NCBI GenBank assembly: GCA_036362985.1
Contig: JAYGXS010000005.1
Span: 6,005,987-6,069,986 of the forward strand
Direction of reading: 5' to 3'
Origin: Ligula intestinalis
Taxonomy: Eukaryota > Platyhelminthes > Cestoda > Diphyllobothriidea > Diphyllobothriidae
DNA length: 64,000 bases
Shown here: positions 21,658 through 34,065 of the stretch, piece by piece
Position numbering within the stretch: the stretch's first letter is position 1
Layout: each line of letters opens with the position of its first letter
Notes under the pieces: generated by a model
The model's database searches: none
Told to the model about the DNA's origin: nothing
Seen by the model: only the letters and a program-made list of their open reading frames with translations
Position numbers and translations under genes: made by a program

Positions 21658-24560
21658 TATTGATTTTCAGTACGCGGAACCACATTTGCGACGTTCATAA
21701 TCAAGTATCAGGAATAATTACCTTGCTTTAGTTTTAAGACAGCCCTGTCATATGAAAGAGGTAATCAAATTAGAAGCTGTACTCTCGAGCTAGTCCCCTT
21801 CCCATTAGTAGCAGACAGGAGCATGAAACGTACTTAGGAGCCATGGGAGTGCACTTACTTCCAGATCACTTGGGTCTTGGTTCATTTTAGAGGTTATTTA
21901 TGTATTAAGAGTTAGGGGTTCGGTCAATGTTTAGTTGAGGATGTGCGAATATTTGTCATAAATGTGGGTGGTTCTATGCAATAGTACTCTGTTTGGAGAC
22001 CACATAAGGAATTATAATCTAATGCTATCAAAAGGAAAAAACATTTGTGAGTTTTTGGCAGTTTTGCTTTTCTTGAAGCTATTGTTATTGCTGACAAATG
22101 TAATATTACTTCTACTATTCCTGTATGACTTTATGTGTTACTTAGGGTACCATGCGATACACTCAGATTGGTTTCTTTGTTACTGACCACATGCTTCAAC
22201 AGTAACGCCATCCATGTTTCTTGCCTTCAATAAATATACGAAGGCTACATCAACTTCCGGAAAAAAGAAGGCCAGAAAGTAATATAAACCAGGCGGAGAC
22301 ACAAAAAACCGGGCTTTTAATAGTGCGCAAGAGAAAGAATATACAACCAGAATAGGCCAGGCAGCACGCACATTTTTCACTGTTAGTTTTAAATAATTAA
22401 AAAGGTTCAGTGAAGACTTCTTCAAACACTTCTAGCAAATAGTAGCAGGTCTCGAGAGAGCTTCGAAATTTTTCCAAAAATTATAAGATTTCGTCCGCAG
22501 GCGGTGCCATTAATTTCAGAAAAAAATGAAAAATGAAAAATTTCAAGTTCTTACTTTTTCAAAAAGCCGAGGAATATCCATTACAGAGTGAAGAATTTAC
22601 AAAACTGCTTGTCAGAATTTCACACCGAAAACGTTCCTACAGGGTAATTCCTAAATAAAAAGAACGTTTTTCATTGTGCGAAGGCAACACGGTTGTCAAT
22701 TAAACGCAAGCCGGTCACGGTCGTGTTTACAGCTCCCAGAAACCAAGAAAAATAGAATTTCACCAGCTACATGAAAAATAATTGCTTCGGGAATTTTTTT
22801 TCCGTAAATGTATCACTTACTTTAGCTGGAGATTGCGTGAGTTCAAATGTCAGCTGTATCCCTGAATTCACTAAAGCGAATGAAATGAGTTCCAGCGTTC
22901 CGATCGACAACTAGCATTGCGAGGATCATTAAATATGCTTTTCTATACAGGTTGACAACGCCATGGATATGCAGTTCTGCGAAGCCTGCAAATTTATTTT
23001 AGGACGAAATTTAGCTAGTTTAGCGTATGTCTGGACAGGTTTTTTTGATTAACTGAGTGGATTTTATAATAATAAGGGCTCTGGTTTGGAAAACTGCCCT
23101 CTTACTTAAAGTTATTGGGGAAAAAGGCTCTCGTTTTGGCTAAATCATGAGTACGTTAATATAAATCGAATTTCGCATGCTAAAGGAAAAACAGGAGGAA
23201 AATTTCTTCTTATACACATTGTGCTAAAGATGAATTCCATGATTAGTAAAAAAAGTGAAATACTTATCCCTTCCTGAACTGGAAAATGTAGGAAGTTGAT
23301 CAAATGGAACAATAGCGTAGTATAAGGAATTGCATTTATTTTCAGACACAAGCAGCAAAAGAAGTTCTAAAATTGTATTTAGCTATTCTGTGAATTTTTT
23401 TGCAAAAAATGCAGTAACAAAAATGTTTATGGTAAAACATTTTCTTTTACCGCACAGCTGGTTAATCGCGTAAACAGAGTTTCTACATGTAACCGCAAAG
23501 ACAGCAAATAGAAGGCTTTATTGAAGATAAATCATGTATAAATATATTTTTTGTAAACAGTAGGTTCCGCTCAAGCTTTGTTAAGAAACGAAATAGACAG
23601 AAAATCAATAAGTTTTTCAAAAAATTGTCCTTTACGTGGCCTATTTTTTTGCATTCGCACATTTATTGCGGATCTTGTTATAAATCTGATTGAGTGGAAA
23701 ATAATCTGTTATAAAGGGAACGGTATATTCTTTCATGTCTAGTCAGATTTAATCGTTTTCCTTCAGCTAATTTAAAGAAATTGTCAAAAGTCTGCAATTT
23801 CCTTGTAACATTACCTTGGAAAAAGATAATATACACATAGATTTGTCAGCTTAATGTCCAATAAAAGCACTTTTTAAAGAGGCTACTTATTATGGAAACT
23901 ATTTTAAAAATCTTAGGAATAAAAATATGCGTGCTATCTAGCAAACATGGTGTATGCTTGAAAATGTGGTTTGCTGTTTTGAATCATTTCCAAATTTGGC
24001 CAACATGACCATTTGCATAGGAAATAATATCCAAAAGCTAGTTTTTTGGTAAATGCTGTTAAGTTATTTCTTATTTTAAGGGTTCAATATAAACTTAAAC
24101 AAACGGAAAATAAGTAAACGTATGATAAATAAAAAATACATAGATGAGAAGAGAATTTATTAAATGATATTCAATAACTTAGAATCTAATCATTTCCACA
24201 TACGCAAAATATTTTGAAAAAATGCAAGATTTTTTCTATAAAGAAAGTATTTGCTTTAAGTTTTATACTTAACAAACTATTTAAATTTATTTTTCTAATT
24301 TATAGCTATTTTTGACATCTCAACAAACTGTGAACTATCGAGAAAATTTTATTTTCCTCATGAAACACTTAGTATTTCTTACAGTTCTTTTATTTAGTCA
24401 ATATGCCTAATGCTGTTCTTCATTATTTATAAGTTTTCGTAAAGGTGTTCCCGCTTGTACGGGAGAAATAATCAAAAATTTACAAATCTAGGGAATTTGC
24501 TTGCAGGACTAGCAGAACTGCACACATGGAATAATAGCAGAGCTGAAAACGGTGCGGAAT
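21658..24560. other. No gene recognised; AT-rich
   Basis: Long homopolymer-rich AT stretch. Short frames at 21,962-22,186 (Leu-rich) and 22,180-22,425 show no motif that supports a gene. Confidence 0.45.
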
Positions 24561-24700
24561 AACACAATGTGATTGATAATACAAGATGTTTATTGCCCTC
24601 ACATTTCTTTATCCATTGTGGATCCTTCATCAGAGCCCGTAACAGAAACAGTTTTTTACACGGAAACGGTCGCTCAGACGTTACTCTCTCAGGGGCTGAA
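24561..24700 (-). mobile_element. PLE-type 3' end with decayed hammerhead
   Basis: On the minus strand: CTGATGA (24,635-24,629), then stem II GGATCC...TGGATAA, then GAAATGTGAGG in place of GAAACGTCAGG, followed by GCAATAAACATCTTGTATT and ATCAATC. The 5' core is complete but the GTC cleavage box is mutated. With the plus-strand 3' end at 25,160-25,545 it forms another outward-facing pair, here about 0.4 kb apart. Confidence 0.5.
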
Positions 24701-25159
24701 GCAGTTGCTGACAAAAAACTCCGCAATTTACACGTATTTAAAGTGGGCGAGATAATGATAGAATCAATGAACACATACAGGAAATAGTGCAGTCACACAC
24801 ACAGTTCAATCTGGCTAAGGTAAAAGCGAAAAAAGGCATTAAAAGTTTCAACTATCCACTAATGAATTGGATTGAACAGCATTATTGTAATCATGGGTAA
24901 TCTTGAGTAGTAAGAGAAATGCCCAGCGTCCTAGAAGAATGCAATTGTGTACACAGAACTTTGAGTGACCGGTCCAGTAGCTGCTCAGAAGACCAGAACA
25001 ACAGTGGACTGCATTGAGTCTGCACTTAACGTGAGGAGGAAAGGTGGTAGTGATTGCCGCTGAGGTGTGTTGCATTTCACAAATAGAAGTGAGTCGAAGT
25101 GTGGTGTGCCTAAGAGCTCCATATGCGATCGTGACTGTGTAAGCTGACGTGATTCTGGA

Positions 25160-25545
25160 CCGAAATCGTCCAAATGTCATACTGAGACATTGCCTTAGCA
25201 GGATGATCATTAATGTGGGAATGGTCGGGTGCAGCAACAACTCTTACGACAGCAAACATAATTGCTGCTTTATTATCAAGCCCGCATTCGGCATGGACAA
25301 CGAACTCGTGATAATTAATTGCTTGAAAGCGAACTGCCAAGCCATCAACGAGCCAAGTAACACCCCAAACGGTGGTAACATAAGCTAATAATTATAGTCT
25401 GCATGTGGATAGCCGCTACGAACTTTAAATACTGCGCAATATGCGCATGTGTCACACCATTCTACGGTTATCTATGATGAAGGATTATCGACAGAATCCG
25501 AAACGTCAGGAAAATAAATGCTTGTTCAAGTGATCAAATCTCCTT
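25160..25545 (+). mobile_element. PLE-related 3' end, C3-to-A hammerhead subfamily
   Basis: Collinear with 2690-3040. It ends with a hammerhead-like block at 25,474-25,507 and then GGAAAATAAATGCTTGTTC, AAGTGATCAAATC and TCCTTCTTCC. In-frame codons across 25,149-25,388 give no secure GIY-YIG match, so the body is unclassified. Confidence 0.6.
25471..25507 (+). ncRNA. Hammerhead-like fold lacking C3
   Basis: TCT-ATGATGA (25,474-80) has A in place of C3. Stem II is GGATT/AATCC (25,482-86 with 25,495-99) with loop about ATCGACAG, then GAAACGTC (25,500-507) complete. C3 pairs with G8 in the active site, so this copy should not cleave. Confidence 0.6.
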
Positions 25546-26599
25546 CTTCCTAACTAAACCTGGAACGCACATATTAATTTCTATCAGCAATGCACTTCAG
25601 ACAGCTGAGCAATACAGACTTATTTCAGGCGGCGAACTCATGGATGCTGACAAGCGCTGACAATTGAGCAGATATCAAATGTGTTCCACATTTTCTATAA
25701 ATTACTGGGAAAATTACTTAAAGTTGTGTACTTCATATACCCCTAGTCACAGCATTTTGTCATGCGGAAACGGTGGTTATAGAGGTTTTAAAGGTGGGGA
25801 AATAGGATTGGCAGTGAAGTAAATATGATGAAGTAAGTTAAAATTGTAAAAATGTAGTAAAATGTATGCCACGCGGCCGCTGTGAGTAAGTTCTTCCGCA
25901 TGTAAATTAAAGATGTGCGTGGCGATTCGCGCCGCGGACTATAATACTCTTACTCTAGAACGATAAATTGGACCTCCTTATCACTACTACTATTTTTTCC
26001 AGGAATTTCAAAAAACTGCAATATGTCAAACGGTAATACAGATATCAAAAATCTAGAGATACAAAACAACAACATTTCTAAATACCATGAAATAAAATTG
26101 CATCTTGTGGTTATTAAAGTATATTTCACTGTTTTTCCTTATTCTCCACCCATTATTCCCCTATAATCATCGTTTCTTTAGGACAAAATGCTGTCGTAGT
26201 TGCATTTGATGCGCACTACTTAAATTACTGTTGTATTATTATTTTATACACTTTATTAATAAAACAATAGTTAACTGTTTTCAGCAAAAGTCATTCATTT
26301 GCCATGCATAAAAGTGAAAACGTACTACAGAAAACGCCCAAAGGTCATGAATGATGTCTAATGTTGAACAACTCTGACTGCTCACATCGCAGAGAAGAGT
26401 AAACTAATGAGTCACAAAAGATATGCCGACTGTGATGCACTTCAAACTGCTACCAACATTATGCTCAAAGAATGTCATCACCCTTAAACGAGTGATTTTA
26501 AAAGCACTCGGCGTGGGCTCCGATAAGTGACTTGGTGAAAGCAGGTGTTTTTGTACCAAATGGGAGCAATTAAATTCACTTAATTGCGCAAAACTTGGC
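25546..26599. other. No gene recognised; AT-rich
   Basis: No domain, tRNA box or terminal repeat seen. Confidence 0.45.
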
Positions 26600-26900
26600 C
26601 GTGACAGATTAATGCGCTACAGTCTCGGCTGTCATGCTGCGCCGCTGCCGCGTTCGTTCAGTCAAGCGTCACGATAACGTACCCATTGTTCCCGCGACGT
26701 TGTTACATCTACTGACGTGCGTTGCGCGTCCTCCGCCCCCACACCTGCGTATAACCTCCCGCTTAACGTATAAGTGCTTACGTCAAAGTTACATTTTTAG
26801 CCACAGTGCGTGGGCGGCAGTCCGTACTCCGTCCCGTCGATTTCGTGCAGGTCGAACGAGGCAAGCACCAGAGAGCGAGAGCGTGCATGCCAAGGAGGAT
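26600..26900 (-). repeat. GC-richer repeat shared with 29,430-29,990, downstream of a PLE 3' box
   Basis: Blocks CTACTGACGT, TTGCGCGTCC/TTGTGCGTCC, GCGTGGGCGGCAG/GCGTTGGCAGCTG, CCGTCGATTTCG and CAGGTCGAACG recur in order at 29,430-29,990. On the minus strand both copies follow a PLE 3' box directly. They may be the start of the next unit in a head-to-tail PLE array, or a common insertion site sequence. Confidence 0.55.
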
Positions 26901-27860
26901 AGTCACTGAGAGGAAGAAAAATAAGAAGTAAAAGCAGATATGATCGCTGGGACAAAGAGTTTGTTTGCCTGAATTTCCTAAAACCGTCGCTGATCCAGCA
27001 ACAGAGACAGTGGACAGTAGGCCTTTTGTTTATTTAGGAAGACAGATTTTTGCAATCTGTTGAAACCCCCTACTAATTAAGTGTGACTGGTAGAAAGCTG
27101 TCATAATATGGTTTAAGAACAAAGGCAGAATAGTCGGCAGTCAAAATCGTGAGGGAGACGTATTCATCCTGTTGTGGTCCCTGCCGGAGCTAAGGCGGTA
27201 TGTTTGGAGTCTCCGAAGTGAATCATTGAGCCATGGAGTGAGGAAGCAATAGAGAATAGGTAAATTATGCATTTTAAAGTGTAAAATCCGAGCTGTCAAA
27301 GGTGAATTCCAGTCGGTCCAGCATGATTAAAAAATTCGTAGTGTAAAGAACGGTCAACATGCAGGTTGATGCTGTGCGCTTTGGTCTAAGAGTCCTGGAG
27401 GAGTTTCCTTGCCTGTTAAATGTTAGCAGTCGTGTCCACTTCAGTGTCATCTCAAATGAAACGGCAGCCACCGTAAAGAACTTGTGTAAAAACAAGACAT
27501 AAGGGGTTCCGGCATGGAAAGCCAGCTTGTTTTCGTTAACGTGAGTACTTATTCGACGGCCCGTGTGGCCAATAGCAAAACAATCAGAGTCAATGCACAG
27601 GATACAGTAAATCAATCAGTTTTGATGTTCCTTCGGTATCGAATTCTTTACCTGGAATGCTTCTGTGCATATGGTGGAGGCCTGTATGTGGATGATGAAG
27701 ATGCCAAACTGATTTACCTGTCTGGCAATCGTTTCAGAAGTTCGTTGCACGTAGGGCAAGGGTGAGAATTTCCTCTGCACCACTTCCTCGGTAAAAGTCT
27801 GATCGTGAAGTTGACTCTGACATCGATGGCAGTTTTCAACGAACTCTTTGGTTATGCATT
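26900..27860 (-). mobile_element. PLE fragment: linker, GIY-YIG, decayed hammerhead, 3' box
   Basis: The minus strand carries coding remnants from 27,860 to 27,270 and a stretch resembling CTGATGA-ATCCGCGACGGAT (CTGGATCAGCGACGGTTTTA, about 27,003-26,984). The terminal box CTTTGTCCCAGCGATC then ATATCTGCTTTT follows (about 26,962-26,930). The ribozyme is beyond recognition except by alignment with 58,430-58,463. Confidence 0.7.
27270..27860 (-). pseudogene. PLE linker and GIY-YIG endonuclease remnant
   Basis: Minus-strand translation gives QRKFSPLPYVQRTSETIARQ and QFGIFIIHIQASTI, the linker. It continues in frame into LIYCILCIDSDCFAIGHTGR and ISTHVNENKLAFHAGTPY, the GIY-YIG core, with YCIL replacing GIY-type YxI and AIG replacing YIG. 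After a frameshift, AHSINLHVDRSLHYEFF gives the conserved C-terminal part. Tyr-to-Ala in the YIG strand and the frameshift make it inactive. Confidence 0.82.
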
Positions 27861-28300
27861 AGAGTTGATATAAGTAGGCAAGTCTTACTTACTAACCAGC
27901 CGTGAACGCTCGCCAAGTGTCTAAAAAACCAGCCCGAACACAGTTTAGGACGCACCTAAGCTCATATTCCCACCTGTTACGATTGTTGAAAAAATAGGAT
28001 GTGTGTCAGCTCTTGATACAATTATAGGATTGTATTACTAGAATATACTATCAGCTGGTCTTAGTTAGTAAAATTAGTAGAATTAAAACTCTCAGCAGCG
28101 GCCACTTACCTTGAGCCCAGCCCAAACTGAGCAAAATTTGATACAGTTTTTGGTTGACAGAGGTGAGAGGGCGGAAACCAAAGCAAGACTTCATGTGCTC
28201 CGGGAATTAAACATGCATGTATGCGAAAAAGCTTAAACCCAGGTTCAAATTTCCTGCTGGGATCGATGGGATAGTGATGAACGTTCTGTAAAATTCAAGC

Positions 28301-28361
<61 letters not shown>

Positions 28362-29429
28362 ACATGCTATTATGACTTGGCCGGAATCGGCCTGGCAGGC
28401 GGTCACCCGTTGGGGACCTCTGACCACCACACGAACTTTGTTTAGTTCGGAAGTCTATTCGATTGGTGTTCGCACATTCCTGAGTGAATATATATACATA
28501 TATATATATCCTAAAGTAGGCCTATATTAAGTCTATTGGTGGCAAACGTTACGACATAAAATCATGGTAGGACTTGTGCTATTATTTCATAGCGATTTAT
28601 TTAACCCAAAAGCTAATCACTTTACCTCATACAGATTAGGAATGCATGCTGTGTACCGACCTCCTAAAAAGCACGCACAGGCTGCTTTAAAGTATACTGC
28701 TCACTGGCCTTGTTAACGTGATTTCCAGAATTAGCACTTTAGCATAGGTGGTACTTCTAGCTATGTTATCGTAGACCGAAACGAGGAGAAATTTACACAG
28801 CCTGGTCGAAAGAGTTGAGAGGTTGGAAATCTAGGCAAACGCTCTTCTGCTCAGGGCCTCAAGCGTGTTCTTATTTGGAATAGATTTAACAAAGATTCAC
28901 ACTTCTTTTTGCGATCAATGAGGTATGAGACCCAGCGCTAACTTAATGAGCGTCAACTTTGACAAATGGTAGCTTCAGTGTTCGTACTCTTACTGCTTCA
29001 CTTCTTGTTAAGATTGAGGTGATATGAACCTAGTGCTGACTTTAAAAAGCGCCACTTCCGCCAGAAATAATACCTACAATACCATCATTTAGCTACATAC
29101 CTAGATTGTTGTATTTTACATATCATAAGCAGTACCAGTATTGAGTCAAGCTTGACACCTCTTGAAGGTAAGTGAGGATAAAAAGTGCAGAAGTACTAGC
29201 GCGAACGACTACTACCGCTGGTCTGCATTGGTGAAAGTGGCCTACGCCCGATTCCTGCCCATTCATCTTGACTTTTGCCTTGTCAGAAGTTCAAGCGGGG
29301 AGAGGGCTTAGAATGTGGAAGGCAGCTGCGCGTCTTTTTCACTCGAATCTCGTCTGTGACAAGAGTCACCGTTTCTGCTTCTAAGCACATGTGGACATCA
29401 TCAAAAGAGATGGTCGAACTAGCCTAACA
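27861..29429. other. No gene recognised; contains TA microsatellites
   Basis: Contains (TA)n at 28,304-28,346 and a shorter one at 28,487-28,509. A GGTTCAAATTTCC motif at 28,239 resembles a tRNA B box but has no matching A box. Confidence 0.5.
28304..28364. repeat. (TA)n microsatellite
   Basis: Pure TA to about 28,346, then imperfect TACATA units. Confidence 0.95.
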
Positions 29430-30070
29430 CACCTACTGACGTCGCTGACTTGCGTTGTGCGTCCCCTTTGCGTACAGCTGTCAGCTGAAAGTACAGGGTG
29501 TCCCAAAAATGTATACACATTTTAAGTAATTGCAAACTTGGTGCTTATTATGATTTTCTTATTTTACAAATGAAAACAATATTCAGAAGTATTACTTTAT
29601 TGCCTTTTCAATGCACTTTGACTATTGCAACAGAAGCTTAATAGATAAGCATGAATGCGCCCGAATACTAAGGGAATATTTTTCATGTTGTGTGTGATAT
29701 CATTGCATCGCATTTATAGCACTGTCGTGATCAAAACTGACATCAGGTTGAGAACATTCAAAGAAAAAACTATAAAATTATACTCGTCAATATTTAGCAT
29801 TTTTGAAATACTTAAATTATGATAAACACCTATGTTACAAATATGTAAATGTGTTTGCATTTTTTTTGGACACTGTATAATTGCGTAGGCCAAAGCCAAA
29901 GTTTGAGCCACACTATGCGTTGGCAGCTGGCTGTTCTTTGACCGTCGATTTCGGACAGGTCGAACGGGAAAAGCCAGCGCTGGAGGGTGAGCGCAAAAGA
30001 GGACAGTAATTGAAAAGAAGCAGATGTAATCACTGGAGCAGGCATTCTGTTCGCCTGTGTGTTTTAAATC
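29430..30070 (-). mobile_element. PLE-associated repeat interrupted by a MITE
   Basis: Minus-strand order: decayed hammerhead region, CAGGCGAACAGAATGCC, TGCTCCAGTGATTACATC, TGCTTCTTTTC (about 30,052-30,010), then the GC-richer repeat shared with 26,600-26,900. The MITE at 29,494-29,875 splits that repeat. Confidence 0.55.
29494..29875. mobile_element. Tc1/mariner-like MITE, copy 1
   Basis: Left end CAGGGTGTCCCAAAAATGTA, right end complement CAGTGTCCAAAAAAAATGCA, flanked by TA on both sides (29,492-93 and 29,876-77). Internal blocks (AATGCGCCCGAATAC, TGTGTGTGATA) match the copy at 59,000-59,380. No transposase frame. Length 382 bp against 381 bp for the other copy. Confidence 0.82.
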
Positions 30071-30146
30071 TGACGCACAAACAGCAGCATAAAAGACAAT
30101 AAAAAAAGAATAGTCCTTTTTGCCCTTTTGCTTATTTGGGTAAAAA

Positions 30147-31116
30147 CAGTGCGGCTTTTAATTTATACAACCTGCCGACGTTTGCGAACGATTGGTACTT
30201 ACTCGCTAAGCGGCATAAAGTAAGGTTTTAAGGTTGCCCAGGCCCAAGTTTTTACCATCTTGTTAGGATAGAGGCTTTTAAACAAGCTTCTTCCTGAACT
30301 TTAACAACATTTTTGACTGAAAAAGCGACGACAGACGTAGCATTATTGACATAACTGAATTTGAATGCCTTAATAAATTCAAATTCAAACACGCGCGAAA
30401 AAAAATATTTCTTGCAGCCTTTTGGTAGCAATTTGTGTGTTCTTTAAATTTTACGCTCAAAGAAAGGATAGATTTCGGTTTTAAAAAAGTTGCTGAATAG
30501 CCAAATAATTTTCTAACCTACTGACTGCTACAGTCGAATTCAAGTTTTCAACACAGCGCACTGTGTTCATCCTGTATAAGGAAAATTACGTAAACGCATG
30601 CAGTTTGAGGAAAAAGTAAAATAGTTCTCAAAAAATAAGAAAATAGATGCCGAACGTATTTCCTGCAGCATAGGCAGCATTAATAAATTAAAGGTTACGA
30701 TATATAATGAATAAACAGCTCATAATTGTAAAAAAGCTGATTATTAGCAACTTTGTTAAACCGAAAGCCACCCTTTCTCAGAGTGTAAAATTGAAGAAGG
30801 CGTTATTTGCTTTCAAACGAGTACAAGAAATATTTATTAGCGCACATGCTCCATAAAGTATATTTGAATTTGTAAAGGCAGCCAAAATAAATGATAAAAA
30901 AGTAATGCTACTTAAGTTACCATTTTTTTTCCAAAAGAAACATTTTGCTAGAGGTTAGAACAAAGCGTTTTAAAAAGTTCGCATCATATTATAACTGAAA
31001 TGACTTCAGAATAGGATACACGATAATCAACATCACAACCTGAGTCAATGCCTTTTAGCGAAGACTATACATATTTCGCATTTGTCGGCACGTTGTGTGA
31101 TTTTCGGCGATGACTG
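30147..31116. mobile_element. Foldback-like DNA transposon
   Basis: Left end CAGTGCGGCTTTTAATTTAT, then ACAACCTGCCGACGTTTGCG; right-end complement CAGTCATCGCCGAAAATCAC, then ACAACGTGCCGACAAATGCG. Long inverted arms and the CATAGGCAGCATTAATAAAT centre match the element at 13,167. No TA duplication is left. Confidence 0.78.
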
Positions 31117-33829
31117 TTCTACCGCAGCGTTCAGAACTGCTCTCCTCAATCACCTGTTTTAGGAGTTATGCAGGACGATTTGGCGGCTGCATCATCTTCC
31201 TCACAAAAGACGACATAGTTGAGCTTTAAACATGTCAGAAACTCAAGCAAACCTGCTTGAAGGCGAATCATTCTGTAATATTTGCATAAAAGGGAACCGA
31301 CAAAAATAGGGAAGGGCACAGTCGTAGGCCAGTCATACCAAATCTCAGTTGGAACGACCACGGGGTCCGATCTTGTTACCTTCGGTTGATTTCAGATTGA
31401 AATATGTGACAAGTTGCTATTCGGCTGCTTTTGGGCACAAAGAGATGAGTACGGTAGTCGCCAAAGACCATGCAATTTTCAAAACTTTGTGTGAATTTGA
31501 TCATTACTCGAATACCAGTGTGAAGGCATTTAGGAAGTTAAGGAAATAATAATAAAATGCATCGAGCATATTTATTACTTTAAATGACTATAGGAATTAC
31601 TAAGTGTTTGAAGAGGAAAGTAAAATTTTTTCGATAATCCGGCGGTTTTGTAGACGTAAAAAAGAGGTATAAATTAGAACAATAAATTTAGGTATTGTGT
31701 CTAATTGAAAACTTGAAGCAACCATTTTCTATAAAAAGGAAGAACTTATTTAGTCATTATATGCTGTAAACTTTACTCTTACTCGATAAGTATTTATTGA
31801 ATGTCATAAAAAGACTTTGTGTCATAAATTTTCTTGTTTGTACTGCCTTCATTGATAAGTTTATATATTCTGCCTCTGTTCGACGTTTACGAAAAAAAAC
31901 CTTTTCAATTAGATAGATATGAAGAGCATTAACCGAAATAAAGTGATTTTCGATATACGTTTAAATGAATGTGGCAACGTTTTTGACAAACAGAAATGCC
32001 TCAAAACAGCAAAACACATTTTCAAGGGTAAACCTTGTCCGGAGTGAAATTGTGAAACTATATTTCCTAAGATTATTAAAAAACTTTTTATAAATTGTAA
32101 CCTCTTAGAAAGTGCTTTGATTATATATTCAACTAACAACCTTCTGTGCATATTAATTTTTCCAACGTAATATCACAATAAAATTTGTGAATTTTGTGAA
32201 TTTACTTAAGTTTCCTGAATAAGTGGATAAATTCCTATTTCTGCAATAATTATGCCAATTTAAAAAATCTGGCCTTAAACATTGTCATTTTTTGAAAAAT
32301 TTATTATTTTTTTGTCTTTTCCGTTTCTAAAAATGCAAAAGGTTAACGGAAAGTACGCAAAGATATATTTCTACGCGACTTAAATTGAAGTATACCTCTT
32401 TTGTCTTCAATTCGCATTAGTATGCTGGATATTTTGTTTTTGTGTCAAGGTCGAAAAGCGAATAATGTATGCATTCAAACAAACGCTTTTTTACGGTATT
32501 ATGTGCAAAAAACTTCACAGGATTGCTTTACATAATTTTTAAAATGCAAATCTATAATTTTTATGCCAACAAATGTACTCTTTAAGTTGGCTCTGCTTGA
32601 ATCTGAACAATTTTTAACAAACTTTCCCAGTTCGCAAAGAGATATCTTTTCTACCTTTTTTCACTTTTTTGGAGTTCCTTCTTAGTAGTATCAACATTAA
32701 TGTTCAGTTTTGTTCTCTTTTTCATGATGACATAGGAAATTCCTTCGATATGACACTGCTCCCAATTTCCCCAAAAGTAATGGTCATTTATCTTAATAAA
32801 CCTTACTTAAATGACAATTAAACTAAGTAAAATGTTCTCGCAGAATTCAATAATCCGAATGAATCAAAATAGTGTTACTAAATATACACTAAAATGCCCG
32901 GTCAAATTTCATAATGAACAATGGATGGTAATTGGCGACCGCTGTATGTTCCATAGCCAGATCGTTGAGCAAAGTACTGCCATGTGCATAACTGCTTGAT
33001 TTCGGGTTTTAACCGGGCTGCACATGAATGCATTGGTAATAATGTTGGCCATGGCACTGGACAGATTTGGGACCGAGGAGAGAGTGCCGTAGATAAGCCC
33101 CAAATGTACTATCAAAATTATTTACTTCATACTGAGTTAACCTCGCTTGCTTCTCGCACGCTTTGTGGCAGGCAACAGATCTTGCCGAAGCCAAAGGCCA
33201 GAACTTCAGGATAAACAGTTTTTCAGAATATTAGTTAGTGAGCATACGTAGGTATACGACAAATTCTCATCGGGGCATTACATGTATGTGGACACGGGGT
33301 ACAAGCTAAACAAGCGATTAATGATATTCTTAGCTGCTTACAAGCGAGTTCTGGGAATAGGGGGTGGGGATCGATTAGAGAAGGATTTTTTTGGATCCAG
33401 CCTTGAGGAGGGGGAAAGAGAAAACACGATAGCGCGTACCAGTAAATGCAGCTAAAGGGCTGTGGACCATAACATACCCGGAGCTCGTAGGAGCAATTTT
33501 CGGACACACGTCGGCTTCCTCAACTTGATAACAGTCGCTACTTCTGTTGTTGGTAAGAGTATCAGAAGGCCTACCGATAGCAGTAAGTGACCAGAAACAG
33601 AGTTAAAGTAAGTTATGTGTTAAAGGGGAAAAAACCTCTAATCAAAAGTATATTTAACCTCTACGTGTTCGGACATGTCGATTATTTCAGTTCGCCTAGA
33701 TGAATTCAGAGACTGGATAGCCCTGATTACAGCTCTCATTATATGGTGAACGTTGGAGCTACGGGTTGTGAAAGTACGCTGGGGGAATCGGTTTGAGCCA
33801 CAATTAAAGGATTAACCTCTATCCGCGCA
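31117..33829. other. No gene recognised; AT-rich
   Basis: Frames at 32,811-33,214 overlap on both strands and have no known motif. Confidence 0.45.
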
Positions 33830-34065
33830 GATAGAGCACATCTAACATTTTGCTACCGTTGTAATTGGGCAGATGGCAGGTCTGGCAGAGGCAGTCATGC
33901 TCAATCCTAGCTAGTGCACCTACCGACGAAATTTTATCACCCAAAATTAATGGCTGCTGTGCTGGTGACGTCGAGGCTCGGGAGCGAGCCCCACAGCACA
34001 CCGGAGTGTTTTAATTTCGATTCCAATCAAAAGCATTCATCAGAGACCTCTGAGGTCACTTGTTG
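33830..34065 (-). repeat. Possible repeat with hammerhead-like start
   Basis: On the minus strand CTGATGA (34,044-34,038) is followed by a GATT/AATC hairpin and CGAAATTAAAAC, which resembles a hammerhead without a GTC box. The downstream GC-rich frame to 33,819 has no known domain. No second copy seen in the window, so this is weak. Confidence 0.25.

Noticed and set aside
24445..24468. GTGTTCCCGCTTGTACGGG resembles a bacterial CRISPR repeat
   Set aside because: Single occurrence, no array, and the context is clearly eukaryotic.
25140..25180. CTGACGTGATTCTGGACCGAAATCGTC as a hammerhead
   Set aside because: G8-A9 and stem II cannot be satisfied together; not seen in the collinear copy at 2.6 kb.
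24848..25240. 130-residue minus-strand open frame as a gene
   Set aside because: Overlaps a PLE-related repeat on the other strand and has no recognised motif.
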